Shown here: positions 10,115 through 18,960 of the stretch, piece after piece
Numbering within the stretch: position 1 is the stretch's first letter
Layout of the letters: every line of letters begins with the position of its first letter
Translations under genes and position numbers: made by a program
The notes under the pieces: generated by a model
Seen by the model: the letters and a program-made list of their open reading frames with translations, nothing else
What the model was told of the DNA's origin: nothing
Databases searched by the model: none
Assembly (NCBI GenBank): GCA_963827725.1
Contig: CAWHBM010000001.1
Coordinates: 1,922,001 to 1,986,000 of the forward strand
From: VAXT01 sp963827725
GTDB lineage: Bacteria; Actinomycetota; Thermoleophilia; Gaiellales; Gaiellaceae
Reading direction: 5' to 3'
Length of the DNA: 64,000 nucleotides

Positions 10115-10188
10115 TGGAGCCGAGGCGGGCTCGAACCGCCGGCCTCCGCCGTGCCATGGCGGCGCTCTTCCAGCTGAGCTACGGCCCC
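10115..10188 (-). tRNA. tRNA-Ala(GGC)
   Basis: The minus strand gives acceptor GGGGCCG pairing with CGGCTCC, the D arm GCTC..GAGC, anticodon stem CCGCC/GGCGG with loop ATGGCAC (anticodon GGC) and T arm GGCGG-TTCGAGC-CCGCC. Between the T stem and the 3' acceptor strand there is one surplus base (plus-strand A at 10123). Without it the acceptor and T stems stack normally. It may be a consensus error. CCA is not encoded. Confidence 0.85.
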
Positions 10189-10189
10189 T

Positions 10190-10613
10190 TGTCGCCGAAT
10201 TGTAGCCTCGAAATCGAAGTCATCCGCCCAGTTGATCCGACGCCGCTGGTTGTTGCGACAAGGGGCGACGCGAAGCGATATCGCGGGCCTGTTCTCAACG
10301 CGCGCAATCGGAATCAGAAAGCACCGGTCGAGCTCCAGGCAGTACGCACCGATCGCGTCGACCTCCTGCTGCCGTGTACCGCCGCCGGATGAACCCGTCC
10401 GCGCAGCGACGAGCGCTCTGGCAGCTGATGACCAGGATTTCGCCTCTCCGCGTTGCCCATTTGCACTGAACGCGCCAGAGCTTCCCGCCTATGTCCAGGA
10501 TCATGTCGTACCGGCCGCCTTCGGCTACCGGCCTATAGACCTCGATTCCGAGCTTCAGCGCCGCGAGCCGCGATGCAAGCCTCGGCGATGGCTCCTTTCT
10601 GATCCGTTGTCAT
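10190..10613 (-). pseudogene. PD-(D/E)XK intron-type endonuclease-like gene abutting tRNA-Ala (frame-broken)
   Basis: The start MTTDQKGAIAEACIAAR, the segment EVYRPVAEGGRYDMILD, the core GKLWRVQCKW and the tail EVDAIGAYCLELDRCFLIP, then RVAPCRNNQ, match the small group I intron-associated PD-(D/E)XK endonuclease family. The Asp of RYDMI and the Q-C-K of VQCKW are the expected metal and catalytic positions. Two frame changes are needed, at about 10565 and 10345. The last frame stays open through the tRNA-Ala gene (GAVAQLEERRHG) to a TGA at 10060. Whether it is a live gene with two consensus errors or a remnant cannot be decided from the sequence. Confidence 0.6.
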
Positions 10614-10646
10614 GCAAGACAACCTACCGATCCCCTCGGCTGGGCC

Positions 10647-10681
10647 GTGTCCGGTTCGGACACCTCCGCGGCGGATACAAT
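10647..10681 (+). promoter_or_regulatory. Palindrome and -10-like box upstream of rsfS
   Basis: GTGTCCG-GTT-CGGACAC (10647-10663) is a perfect 7-bp dyad, and TACAAT at 10676-10681 resembles a -10 box for the rightward gene. The stretch lies between the divergent endonuclease-like gene and rsfS, so it may be an operator or promoter. Confidence 0.35.
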
Positions 10682-10711
10682 CCAGACGGCACAGAAAGGT
10701 CACAAAAGCCT

Positions 10712-11068
10712 CTGAACTCACTCGAACAAGCACGCAGAATTGCCGGCCTCGCCGACGAGAAGCTGGCGCAGGAAATCGTGATCCTCGACATGCGGCCGGT
10801 GTGCGCGTACACCGACTTCTTCGTCATCTGCTCGGGCCAGAACTCCCGGCAGACGAAGTCGATCGTGGACGAAGTGCGCTACCGGCTCAAGCAGGACGAC
10901 GAGAAGGTGCTCCCCCACTCGGTCGAGGGCGAACGAGAAGGCGACTGGATCGTGGCGGACTACCTCGACGTCGTCCTCCACGTCTTCACGCCCGAGACCC
11001 GCAAGCACTACGGGCTCGAGGAGCTCTGGGGCGACGTGCCGTCGATCGAGCATGCGACCGCCGGCTGA
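10712..11068 (+). CDS. rsfS: Ribosomal silencing factor RsfS (start unclear)
   Basis: RsfS binds ribosomal protein uL14 and blocks subunit joining when nutrients are short. The product reads LNSLEQARRIAGLADEKLAQ, then IVILDMRPVCAYTDFFVICSG and WIVADYLDVVLHVF, which covers the whole Iojap/RsfS domain. No ATG, GTG or TTG lies in frame near the expected N-terminus. The best candidate is CTG at 10712, downstream of AGAAAGG; alternatively an upstream base error hides the true start. Unlike in many bacteria it is not in the obgE-nadD operon, which lies 1 kb away on the opposite strand. Confidence 0.8.
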   Translation: MNSLEQARRIAGLADEKLAQEIVILDMRPVCAYTDFFVICSGQNSRQTKSIVDEVRYRLKQDDEKVLPHSVEGEREGDWIVADYLDVVLHVFTPETRKHYGLEELWGDVPSIEHATAG

Positions 11069-11132
11069 ACCGGAGAAGTTCGTTTTCCGTAGACCGGGGT
11101 AACCCGAAAGAACTCCGAGAAAGGAGCTTGTG

Positions 11133-12038
11133 ATGAAACGCATTCACTTGCTCGTGGCGCTTGCGGGTCTCGTCCTGGCGCTTCCGCTCGCCGCCTCGAG
11201 CGCAAGAGGCTTCCCCGATCACATCGACCTCCCGAACGGCTGGCAGCCGGAAGGGATCGCGATCGGGAGAGGCACGAACTTCTACGTCGGCTCGATCCCG
11301 ACCGGCCGTGTCTATCGCGGCGATCTGCGCACCGGCCAGGGCGCGGAGCTCGTCCCCAACCGCGGACGACGGGCGATCGGCGTCGAGGTCGACCGCCGCA
11401 ACCGGCTCTGGGTCGCCGGAGGGCCCACGGGTGACGGTTATGTCTACAACGCGAGGACCGGCGCCGACATCGCGCAGTTCAACTTCACGGACGAGGGGTC
11501 GTTCGTGAACGACGTCGTCGTCACGAGGAGAGCGGCCTGGTTCACCGATTCGCAGCGGCAGTTCCTCTACAAGGTGCCAATCGGACACAACGGACGGATC
11601 GGGACACCGCGGGCGGTGCCGCTCACGGGCGACATCGTCTACCAGTCCGGTTTCAACGTGAACGGCATCGACGCGACGCGGAACGGCAGGACGCTGATCA
11701 TCGTCCAGTCGAACACCGGCAAGCTGTTCAAGGTCAACCGCCGCGGTGTGGCACGCCTGATCGATCTCGGCGGCGCAACCGTGACCGGCGACGGGCTCCT
11801 GCTCGACGGGCGGACGCTCTATGCCGTCGTGCGCAGCCCGGGCGACGGGATCGTCGTTATCAGGTTGCGACACGACCTCCGGTCCGGAACCGTCAAGCGG
11901 ACGATCACCTCTGACGACTTCGCCGGGCCGACGACGGTCGACGACTTCGGCCACCGCCTGTATGCGGTCAACGCCAGGTTCGGGCCGCCGCCGCCCCCGG
12001 ACGAGTACTGGGTGACCCAGGTCCGCAAGCGGCGCTAG
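11133..12038 (+). CDS. Secreted SMP-30/NHL-type beta-propeller protein
   Basis: This 301-residue protein has a signal peptide (MKRIHLLVALAGLVLALPLA, cleaved near ASSARG). Its propeller blades include GWQPEGIAIGRGTNFYVGS, then GVEVDRRNRLWVAGGP, then NGIDATRNGRTLIIVQSNTG. This pattern is found in SMP-30/gluconolactonase-like and superoxide-dismutase-misnamed secreted proteins. AAGGAG at 11121-11126, 6 nt before the ATG at 11133, fixes the start over the neighbouring GTG at 11130. The stop overlaps the convergent nadD stop. Substrate unknown. Confidence 0.7.
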   Translation: MKRIHLLVALAGLVLALPLAASSARGFPDHIDLPNGWQPEGIAIGRGTNFYVGSIPTGRVYRGDLRTGQGAELVPNRGRRAIGVEVDRRNRLWVAGGPTGDGYVYNARTGADIAQFNFTDEGSFVNDVVVTRRAAWFTDSQRQFLYKVPIGHNGRIGTPRAVPLTGDIVYQSGFNVNGIDATRNGRTLIIVQSNTGKLFKVNRRGVARLIDLGGATVTGDGLLLDGRTLYAVVRSPGDGIVVIRLRHDLRSGTVKRTITSDDFAGPTTVDDFGHRLYAVNARFGPPPPPDEYWVTQVRKRR

Positions 12039-12568
12039 CGGTACAGCCCTAGCTCTTCGATCAACCGCGCGACCGCCGGCGGGACGAGATCATCGATCGT
12101 CTCGCCGGCGGCTATGCGCTCGCGCACCTCGCTCGACGAGACCTCCGGCGAGGCGAGGTCGAACGGAACGATGCGATCTCCGTAGGGAGAGAGGTCGGGC
12201 AGCGGATATCCCGCCCGCGTTCCGACTGCGAGCCTGACCGACTTCAGCACCTCCTCCGGCTCGCGCCACCGGCTGAACTCGGCCGCCTGGTCTGCGCCCA
12301 CGACGAAGAGCGCGTCCGCGCCGAAGCGCTCGTTGCGCACAGCGTCGACCGTGAACGGGTTCGGATCGAGCTGCACGTCCAGCTCCGGGAACGCCGCTCG
12401 GGCGAGCCGCAGCCGCGTCTCCGGGTTTGCGACGACGCCCCGGTGGCCCGGGTGCTCGGCCACGAGGACGACGAGCCTGTCGATCGGCAGCTGCTCGAGC
12501 GCCCCCTTTGCAAGCGCTACGTGTCCGTTGTGGGGTGGATCGAAGGTGCCGCCGAGGATCCCGATCAT
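12035..12568 (-). CDS. nadD: Nicotinate-nucleotide adenylyltransferase
   Basis: NadD makes deamido-NAD+ from nicotinate mononucleotide and ATP in NAD synthesis. The 177-residue product begins with the nucleotidyltransferase motif ILGGTFDPPHNGH and has the C-terminal SSSEVRERI motif (the ISSTxIR equivalent), plus VVGADQAAEFSRW. The ATG at 12568 overlaps the obgE stop (ATGA), so it is the last gene of rplU-rpmA-obgE-nadD. Confidence 0.95.
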   Translation of the reverse strand: MIGILGGTFDPPHNGHVALAKGALEQLPIDRLVVLVAEHPGHRGVVANPETRLRLARAAFPELDVQLDPNPFTVDAVRNERFGADALFVVGADQAAEFSRWREPEEVLKSVRLAVGTRAGYPLPDLSPYGDRIVPFDLASPEVSSSEVRERIAAGETIDDLVPPAVARLIEELGLYR

Positions 12569-13752
12569 GAGAGCTCGACGAGCTCCTCGCCGATCGCGAT
12601 CTCGTCGCCCTTCTTCGCCCCCGCGGCCTTGAGCGCCTCGGCCAGCTCCTGCTCGGCCGGCGGACGACCCACGACCCGGAAGCCCGTATCCGTGCGGAAG
12701 ATCCGGTAGCGCCGGCCGCGCGGCTCGGGCCGGTAGACGAGGAAGTCGGCCAGGCCTTCGGGCTTCGCCTCGGGGAGCGCCTCCGACTCCGGAACGTGCT
12801 CGAAAAGTTTCCGCTGGAATTGCTCGATGCCCGCGCCGGTCGCGCACGAGAGGCGGTAGACCGCGATGATCCGCTCGTCCTCGACGCCGAGCTCCGGGGG
12901 CTCCGGGAGAAGGTCGATCTTGTTCAGGACGACGACCTGCGGCAGCTCATCAAGGCCGGAGCCGTAAGCGGCTAGCTCGCGGTCGATCGCGGCCCAGCGC
13001 TCGGCCGGCTCGCCGTCGGCCGAGTCGATCACGTGCACGAGGACACGCGCGCGCTCGAGATGCGCCAGGAACTCATGACCGAGGCCAACGCCCTCGCTTG
13101 CCCCCTCGATCAGCCCCGGCACGTCCGCGACCGTCAGCTGACGCCCGCCGGGCGCGTCAACAGTGCCGAGGATCGGCGCCAGCGTCGTGAACGGGTATTC
13201 GGCGACCTTCGGCCGCGCATTCGAGATTCTTGTCAGAAGCGACGACTTACCCGCGTTCGGAAGCCCCACGAGAGCCGCGTCGGCCAGGAGCTTCAGCCGC
13301 AGCTCGAGCTCGGCCTCGCCGCCCGGTAGCCCGACCTCTGCGAACCTCGGCGCCTGCCTCGTCGCCGTGGCGAAACGGCGGTTGCCCCTGCCCCCTCCCC
13401 CGCCCCGAGCGACCACGACCCGCGCGCCAGGACTCGCGAGATCGGCCACGAGCTGGTTGTCCTCGAAGATCTGCGTCCCCGCGGGCACGTGTAGCTCGAT
13501 TTCCTCGCCGGATGCTCCGTGCTTGCCCGACCCGCCCCCCGAGCCCCCGCGACCGCCTTTGTAGAGGCGGCTCGTGCGAAAGCGCGAGAGGTCGCGCAGA
13601 TCGGCGTCCGCTACGAGCACGACGTCCCCGCCAGGCCCGCCGTCGCCGCCGTCAGGCCCACCCTTTGGGACGTGCTTCTCCCGCCGGAAGCTCATCGCCC
13701 CGTCGCCACCGCGCCCGGCTTGGACCCGGAGACGCGCGCGATCGTGGAACAA
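12565..13752 (-). CDS. obgE: GTPase ObgE/CgtA
   Basis: This 395-residue essential ribosome-assembly GTPase has an N-terminal glycine-rich Obg fold (AGRGGDGAMSFRREK, then GGDGGPGGDVVLVAD). G motifs are GLPNAGKSS, DVPGLIEGA and NKID, and a C-terminal OCT domain follows (FRVVGRPPAEQELAE). The start is TTG at 13752. The preceding GGAG (13761-13764, 8 nt upstream) lies inside the end of rpmA, so translation is coupled. The neighbours L21 and L27 agree with a ribosome-biogenesis operon. Confidence 0.95.
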   Translation of the reverse strand: MFHDRARLRVQAGRGGDGAMSFRREKHVPKGGPDGGDGGPGGDVVLVADADLRDLSRFRTSRLYKGGRGGSGGGSGKHGASGEEIELHVPAGTQIFEDNQLVADLASPGARVVVARGGGGGRGNRRFATATRQAPRFAEVGLPGGEAELELRLKLLADAALVGLPNAGKSSLLTRISNARPKVAEYPFTTLAPILGTVDAPGGRQLTVADVPGLIEGASEGVGLGHEFLAHLERARVLVHVIDSADGEPAERWAAIDRELAAYGSGLDELPQVVVLNKIDLLPEPPELGVEDERIIAVYRLSCATGAGIEQFQRKLFEHVPESEALPEAKPEGLADFLVYRPEPRGRRYRIFRTDTGFRVVGRPPAEQELAEALKAAGAKKGDEIAIGEELVELS

Positions 13753-13757
13753 GAGCG

Positions 13758-14012
13758 CTACTCCGAGTCGGTGACTGCGACGGTGCGGCGCTCGCCGCTC
13801 GCCTCGAACGCGACCTTGCCGTCGCGCTTCGCGAAGATCGTGTGGTCGCGGCCGATGCCCGCGCCCGCGCCCGGCCGGAACTTCGTGCCGCGCTGGCGGA
13901 CGAGGATCATCCCCGCGGTCACCGTCTGGCCGTCGTAGATCTTCACGCCGAGACGCTTGGCGTTCGAGTCGCGCCCGTTCCTGGAGGAACCGAGACCCTT
14001 TTTGTGTGCCAT
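13758..14012 (-). CDS. rpmA: 50S ribosomal protein L27
   Basis: This 84-residue protein begins MAHKKGLGSSRNGRDSNAKRLG, the conserved flexible N-terminus that reaches the peptidyl-transferase centre, and continues RQRGTKFRPGAGAGIGRDHTIFA. It starts directly after the rplU stop and overlaps the obgE ribosome binding site. Length and sequence are typical. Confidence 0.97.
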   Translation of the reverse strand: MAHKKGLGSSRNGRDSNAKRLGVKIYDGQTVTAGMILVRQRGTKFRPGAGAGIGRDHTIFAKRDGKVAFEASGERRTVAVTDSE

Positions 14013-14405
14013 CTAGCTCTCTGCCTTCTTCGTCGTTGACGCAGCGGGCTTCTTCGCCGCGGCGGGCTTCTTCGCGGCCTCCGGCTTCTTCGCGGCCGCG
14101 GACTTCGCTCCGATCGAGGTGATCTCGATCTGCGTCAGCTTGCTGCGATAGCCGGTGTGCCGCCGATAGCCCTTCTTCGCCTTGTACTTCCCGATCCGGA
14201 TCTTCTCGCCGAGGACATGCCCGACGACCTTCGCGGTCACCTGCGTCTTCGGCTTGAAGTCGGCCTTGCCGTCTCCGCCGACGAAGAGGATGTCGGGGTG
14301 GAACGTCTTGCCCTCTTCGGTCTTGACCCGGTCCACGAGCAGCTTCTCGCCCTCGCGGACGCGGTATTGCTTGCCACCCAGTGAGATGATCGCGTAATCG
14401 GTCAT
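14013..14405 (-). CDS. rplU: 50S ribosomal protein L21 with Lys/Ala/Pro tail
   Basis: The first 100 residues (MTDYAIISLGGKQYRVREGE, then KIRIGKYKAKKGYRRHTGYR) are standard L21. The C-terminus adds about 30 residues of AKKP-type repeats, a basic extension not needed for the L21 fold. The start at 14405 is chosen at the conserved MTDYAII; a longer in-frame ORF begins at 14453 but gives an unnatural N-terminus. It is the first gene of the L21-L27-Obg-NadD operon. Confidence 0.95.
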   Translation of the reverse strand: MTDYAIISLGGKQYRVREGEKLLVDRVKTEEGKTFHPDILFVGGDGKADFKPKTQVTAKVVGHVLGEKIRIGKYKAKKGYRRHTGYRSKLTQIEITSIGAKSAAAKKPEAAKKPAAAKKPAASTTKKAES

Positions 14406-15331
14406 TTGCGTGGAAACGCGGGCTCGGGCCCGCGAGAGAGTCAGTTTAGCCAACGTTCACCCGGCCCGGGGCTCGCCGAAGCGCTCGTCGTCTGGGGGCT
14501 CTACGGGCTGGTTGCGCTGGCCGTCCTCGTGACGTACTGGCGCCTGCCGCCGGAAGAGCTCTACAACGTGAGCCACGACGGGCTCGCCGGGGGAGCGAGC
14601 CGGATGCTCGTGTTCCTGAATTTCCCGACCGCGCTGATGGCGATCGCTGTGCTCGCGCTCGTGACCGATCGGCTCTATCGGCGCTGGCCGGCAGTTCTGG
14701 CTCTCGTGCTCTGCCTTGTGATCCTCGTGCCCGGAGTCGTCGACGAGAACGACCTCGACGCGAAGTGGATCAACGTCCTCCCCGCCCTTGGCGTCGCGAT
14801 CGTGCTGGCGCTGACGTTCTGGTCGGCTCGCGTGGACCGGATCGGAGGCGGCGGATCAGCTCGCGGCGATCGGGCGCGAATCGTCGTCGCGGCCTTGCTC
14901 GGCACTCGTCTCCCTGCCGTGGATCTTCGCCGAGGTCGGCTTCTACGCCGGAGACGTTCCCGGCCTGGGCTGGATCTTCCGATCGGACGAGATCTACGAG
15001 GGCCACGCCTCGGTTCACCTCGGCGAGCACCACGGCTTTCAGGGCTTCTTGCTGGTCGTCACTGCTCTTCTGCTTGTCGCGCCAGCTCCCGCGAATGCAC
15101 CCGACCTGGCTGCGCACCGGCCTTGCCGCCTACCTCTCGCTGATGATCGCCTACGGAGTCGCGAACATCGCCAACGACGGCTGGCTCGAGCAGATCGTCA
15201 AGCGCGGGTGGACCGACTGGGAGATCCCGGGCATGCTCCGCCCCGAGCTCACGTGGATGTGGGCGCTCGTGCTCGCCGGCGGCGCGGCGATCTACTTCAG
15301 CTGCTTCAGGGTCAAGAGCTCCTCGGGATAG
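14406..15331 (+). CDS. Multi-pass membrane protein (two frameshifts)
   Basis: Hydrophobic segments run through three frames: ALVVWGLYGLVALAVLVTYW and FPTALMAIAVLALV in the first, WIFAEVGFYAGDVPGLGWIF and HGFQGFLLVVTALLL in the second, TGLAAYLSLMIAYGVANIAND and MWALVLAGGAAIYF in the third. Together they make a roughly 300-residue protein with about seven membrane spans. Frame changes are needed near 14900 and 15070. The only in-frame start before the first helix is TTG at 14406, which overlaps the rplU start region. I do not recognise the family. Confidence 0.5.
14417..14434 (-). promoter_or_regulatory. Hairpin in the rplU leader
   Basis: CGCGGGC (14417-14423) and GCCCGCG (14428-14434) form a 7-bp stem with a 4-nt loop, 11 nt upstream of the rplU start. 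L21 operons of several bacteria carry structured leaders that bind the protein. This one is short, so its role is only a possibility. Confidence 0.3.
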
Positions 15332-15738
15332 AGGGGCTCTCCGCCACTGCGGAGGGACTCGAGGGTGCGCCACTCGACCTCGTGCGTCAGAGGGCCCTCT
15401 GGCGTCATCTCCTCAGCGTCCCACTTGTCGAGCGCGTAGAGCCGCTCGTCCCGAAGCGTGCAGTCGTACACCAGGCAGATCTCGTGGCCGGGCTCCCCTT
15501 CAAAGGTGAAGAGGTTCTCGAAGGTTGCCACGAGTTGCCCGACATCGGCCTCCGCGCCAAGCTCTTCGAGAAGTTCGCGTCGAAGCGCTTCGGCTCCTCT
15601 CTCGCCGAACTCGACAGTCCCGCCGAGAAGCCGGAGGAACGTCTCGTCTTTGACATCGTCCCGACCCCGCTCGACGAGGATCCGGTCGTCTCGGCGGATC
15701 AGCGCGAGCGCCTGTGTGCGTATGCGACCCTGGTTGAT
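15292..15738 (-). CDS. NUDIX hydrolase
   Basis: The NUDIX box is GGTVEFGERGAEALRRELLEELGAE (G-x5-E-x7-R-E-x2-E-E-x-G-U), within IRTQALALIRRDDRILVERG and NLFTFEGEPGHEICLVYDC. Such enzymes hydrolyse nucleoside diphosphate derivatives; the substrate is not predictable. No ATG/GTG/TTG lies at the natural N-terminus (NQGRIRTQ). An upstream in-frame ATG near 15785 would overlap the GFA gene. The stop of the upstream GFA gene overlaps this point, so reinitiation at a rare codon or a base error is possible. Confidence 0.8.
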   Translation of the reverse strand: MNQGRIRTQALALIRRDDRILVERGRDDVKDETFLRLLGGTVEFGERGAEALRRELLEELGAEADVGQLVATFENLFTFEGEPGHEICLVYDCTLRDERLYALDKWDAEEMTPEGPLTHEVEWRTLESLRSGGEPLYPEELLTLKQLK

Positions 15739-16151
15739 TAGAGCTCGTCGGATTGCGGCAGGTCGTCGGTGATCTCGAACCATGGCGCCTTGGAGCCGAC
15801 GTAGATGTGCCCGGTCGGCCGAATGGTCGGAGCGTCCACCAGCGACCCCATGGCGACATGCACGTACGCGCCGTCCCGCACGACCGAGAAGAGGAAAGAC
15901 CCGCACGCCCCGCAGCGCGTGTCGTTCAGGTCTTCCTCTCCGAAGACTGCGACGTCGTCCAAACCCTCGGTGATCGTGAGCTTCTCGCGCTCGATCCCGG
16001 CGAACGGCTTGAAGGCCGAGCCGGTCGCCGCTCGACACTCCGAGCAGTGGCAGTTCGCCGCGTACCGGAACTCGTCCGCGACCTCGTAGCGGACCGCTCC
16101 GCACCGGCACTTGCCCGCGAGCAAGCGGCTCACGCTCTCGGATGCCGTCAT
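15738..16151 (-). CDS. GFA/CENP-V domain zinc protein
   Basis: This 137-residue protein shows the zinc-binding pattern GKCRCGAVRYEV, then CHCSECR and CGACGSFL of the glutathione-dependent formaldehyde-activating-like (GFA) fold. Most members are not proven formaldehyde enzymes. The ATG at 16151 follows directly after the RNase E/G stop at 16153. A paralogue is at 50081-50488. Confidence 0.85.
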   Translation of the reverse strand: MTASESVSRLLAGKCRCGAVRYEVADEFRYAANCHCSECRAATGSAFKPFAGIEREKLTITEGLDDVAVFGEEDLNDTRCGACGSFLFSVVRDGAYVHVAMGSLVDAPTIRPTGHIYVGSKAPWFEITDDLPQSDEL

Positions 16152-16152
16152 G

Positions 16153-18724
16153 TCATTCAGCCGCTGGCGTCGGCGAGCTCGGCTGTGCTTCGCCTGCGGC
16201 CGCCGCCGGTTTCTTGCGGCGGTTTCGGCCTCCTCGGCTGCCTCGGCGCGTTCGTTTCTTCTTCGGCTGGCCGTCACCGTCGGCCGCAGGCGCTGCTGCG
16301 CCGTTGTCCTCGGTGCCGAGATCGGCAGACGGGACATGGATCCGGGCGGCTGCCGGCTTGGCCTCGGGCTTTGGCTTCGGCTCGCGGCACCTGCTCAGGC
16401 GGCGGCTGACCATTCTCGGCCGCTGCCGCTGCCGCCGGCTTCTTGCGCCGGTTGCGCCCGCCGCGCGATCCGCGCCTCGTCTTCTTCTTCGGCGGCGCCG
16501 CGGCATCGGGCTCGTCGGCTGAAGGCTCGTCTGTCGGAGGCTCCTCGACCTCGGCGACGGCGTCGACCGGCTCGTCGACTGCCTCCGCCACGGGCTCCTC
16601 GGCTTGCTCCGGAGCCTGGGCTTCGTCCTTCGCCTCAACCTTCTTGCGCGGAGCGCGCGTCGGCTTCTCGGCCTCGGCCTCGGCGGTGATCGGAGCGTCA
16701 ACCTTGGCCGTCGCAGGCGTGACGAGCGTCGCGTAGGCCATTCCGTCGAGCACACGCTCGATGCGGGCCTTGACCTTCTTGCCGACGAGCTTCGACGCAT
16801 CGGCGACGCAAACATCGAGGCCGTCGAGCTTGCCCATGCCTGCGGCGAGGTCGTGCTTGCCAACCTCGACGAGCTCGATCCGGACTTCTGCGCCCTCCTC
16901 GACGGGAGCCTTCGGCGCGATGTCCGCAAGCTTGCCCTCGGCGAGCACCTTGAAGTGGTCGTGCTCCACGCCGGGGCGGCCCTCGAGGAAGAACCTGCGC
17001 TTTGACAGGCGCTCGACCTCGGTGAGGCGCAGCGCCCCGGAGCCGATCACATGCCTGGCGACGCCCTCCTCGAGCTCGACGCGAATGGCTTCGACGCCGC
17101 GCTTCGAGTTCACAGCGAGCGCCCGCAGGCGCCGCTCGGCGTCGATCGCGGCGGAGTGGGTCGAGAGCACGATCCCGTCTCCGGCGCAAGTGGGGCACTT
17201 CTGCGTGAGGATCTCGCGCGGGCCCTCGGTCACGTTCTGGCGCGTCATCTCGACGAGCCCGAGTGGTGAGATCTCGACGACGTAGGTCTTCGTCCGGTCG
17301 CGCTCGAGCTCGGTCTTCAGCGCCTCCTCGACGGTCGCCCGGTTCTTGGGGCTCCCCATGTCGATGAAGTCGATGACGATGATCCCGCCGATGTCGCGCA
17401 GCCGTAGCTGGTGGACGACTTCTTTGACCGCCTCGAGGTTGTTCGCGGTGATCGTGTCCTCGAGCCGCCCGGCCGAGCTCTTCGAGCGCGAGCCGACGAA
17501 GCGGCCGGTGTTGACGTCGATGACCGTGAACGCCTCGGCGTAGTCGAAGACGAGGTAGCCGCCGGAGGGCAGGTCGACGCGGCGCGAGATCGTGGATTGG
17601 ATCGCGTCCTCGACGCCTGTCTGTTCGAAGAGAGGCGTCTTCTCGCGGTAGCGGATGACGCGGTCGACCATGTGTGGCGACGTCTTTTTCAGGTAGCCGA
17701 CGATGCGCTTGAACGTCTTTTCGTCGTCGACGACGGCTTTCACGAAGTCGCCGGTGAAGAGGTCGCGCGTGACGCGCAGCGGCAGCTCGGCCTCCTGGTA
17801 GACGAGCGCGGGCGCCTTCGCCTTCTCGGCGTTGGCCTCGATCGACTTCCAGAGCTTCATCAGGAAGGCGAGGTCGCGCTCGACGTCCTCGGCCGAAGCG
17901 CCTTCGGCTGCGGTGCGGACGATGACGCCGCCCTTCTTGGGCGCGATTGCCTTGACGATGTCCCGGAGGCGGTCGCGTTCGGCGTCCTCGAGCCGGCGCG
18001 AGACGCCGAGTCCCTCGCCGTGCGGGACATACACGACGAAGCGGCCCGGGAGCGAGATTTCGGTCGTGAGCCGCGCGCCCTTCGACTTCATCGGGTCCTT
18101 GACGGACTGGACGAGGATCGTCTGGCCGCGCTTGATCAGGTCCTGGATCTTTCGGCCGTGCCTGCGGCCTTCGAGCTCGGGGCCGACGATCTCGTCGACG
18201 TAGAGGAAGCCGTTCTTCTCGAGACCGATCTCGATGAACGCGGCCTCCATGCCCGGGAGGACGTTGTCGACGGTGCCCTTGTAGATGTTGCCGGCGATCG
18301 AGCGGCGCTCGGGGCGCTCGAGGTAGACCTCGGCGGCCCGGTCGTCCTCGATCACGGCGACGCGCTGCTCGCCGACGTCTACTGAGACGAGGAGCTCGCG
18401 CTTCGCCTTCGGTAGCGGCGGGCGGCGCTCTTGCTGGCGGCGGCGCTGCTGCTGCGGGCGGGAGCGGGGAGCGCGCTTGGCAGCGGGCTTGCGCTCAGGC
18501 TTCTTGTCAGCGGCCTTTGGCTCTTCCTTGGCCTCGGTGGCCGTGGCCGAGCCGGCAGGCTTCCGCCGGTTGCGACCGCCGCGAGATCCGCGCCGGCGTC
18601 GTGGTCGAGTGGATTGTGCGCCCGCCTCAGCGGACGGCTGGGTTACTGCAGGTGGTGGTGCCGGAGGGGCAGTCTCACTGGGCGCCCTCTCCGGGCGTAG
18701 CTTGCGTCGAAACAGCTTCAGCAA
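16153..18724 (-). CDS. rng: Ribonuclease E/G (C-terminal frameshift)
   Basis: This endoribonuclease acts in mRNA decay and rRNA/tRNA maturation. Order of parts: a basic N-terminal extension (to about residue 105); the S1 domain (RSIAGNIYKGTVDNVLPGMEAAFIEIG); the 5'-sensor and DNase-I-like region with IDVNTGRFVG and IVIDFIDM, whose Asp residues bind the catalytic Mg; the zinc-link CPTCAGDG; a TRAM-like segment; and an acidic-Pro tail. The basic block RRGSRGGRNRRK occurs three times, once at the N-terminus and twice at the C-terminus. The last copy and PTPAAE end at 16153 in a frame reached by one indel near 16385. The start is TTG at 18724 with AGAAGGAG 6 nt upstream. Confidence 0.9.
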
Positions 18725-18742
18725 ACGAAAACTCCTTCTGTG

Positions 18743-18781
18743 GCGCGCGCGCAGACGACACCCGAAGGGCGGTGCGCGCGC
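18743..18781 (-). promoter_or_regulatory. Leader hairpin of RNase E/G
   Basis: Two self-complementary GCGCGCGC runs (18743-18750 and 18774-18781) enclose a 23-nt loop just upstream of the rng Shine-Dalgarno. RNase E genes are often autoregulated through a structured leader. Here only the hairpin is seen. Confidence 0.35.
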
Positions 18782-18944
18782 AGCGTGGGTAAGTGGAAAA
18801 ACTCATAAAAACTTCGGGTCCTAGGCTAGCAGCAGGTGAAGTTGCTGCCTGTTGCGTCTATCGGTCGCTCCTCGGCGGGCATGAGCGCTTTTGAGATGGC
18901 GACGCAGGTTCCGGTTCCCCAGCGGAGCGTCAGGAGACTGAATT

Positions 18945-18960
18945 TGACCCGAATGCGTCA
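18945..18960 (+). promoter_or_regulatory. TGAC-N8-GTCA dyad, copy 1
   Basis: TGACCCGAATGCGTCA is a dyad also present with one base change at 29632-29647. In both places it lies about 40-50 nt upstream of a glycosyltransferase start. It could be a regulator site; no binding protein is known from the sequence. Confidence 0.4.
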
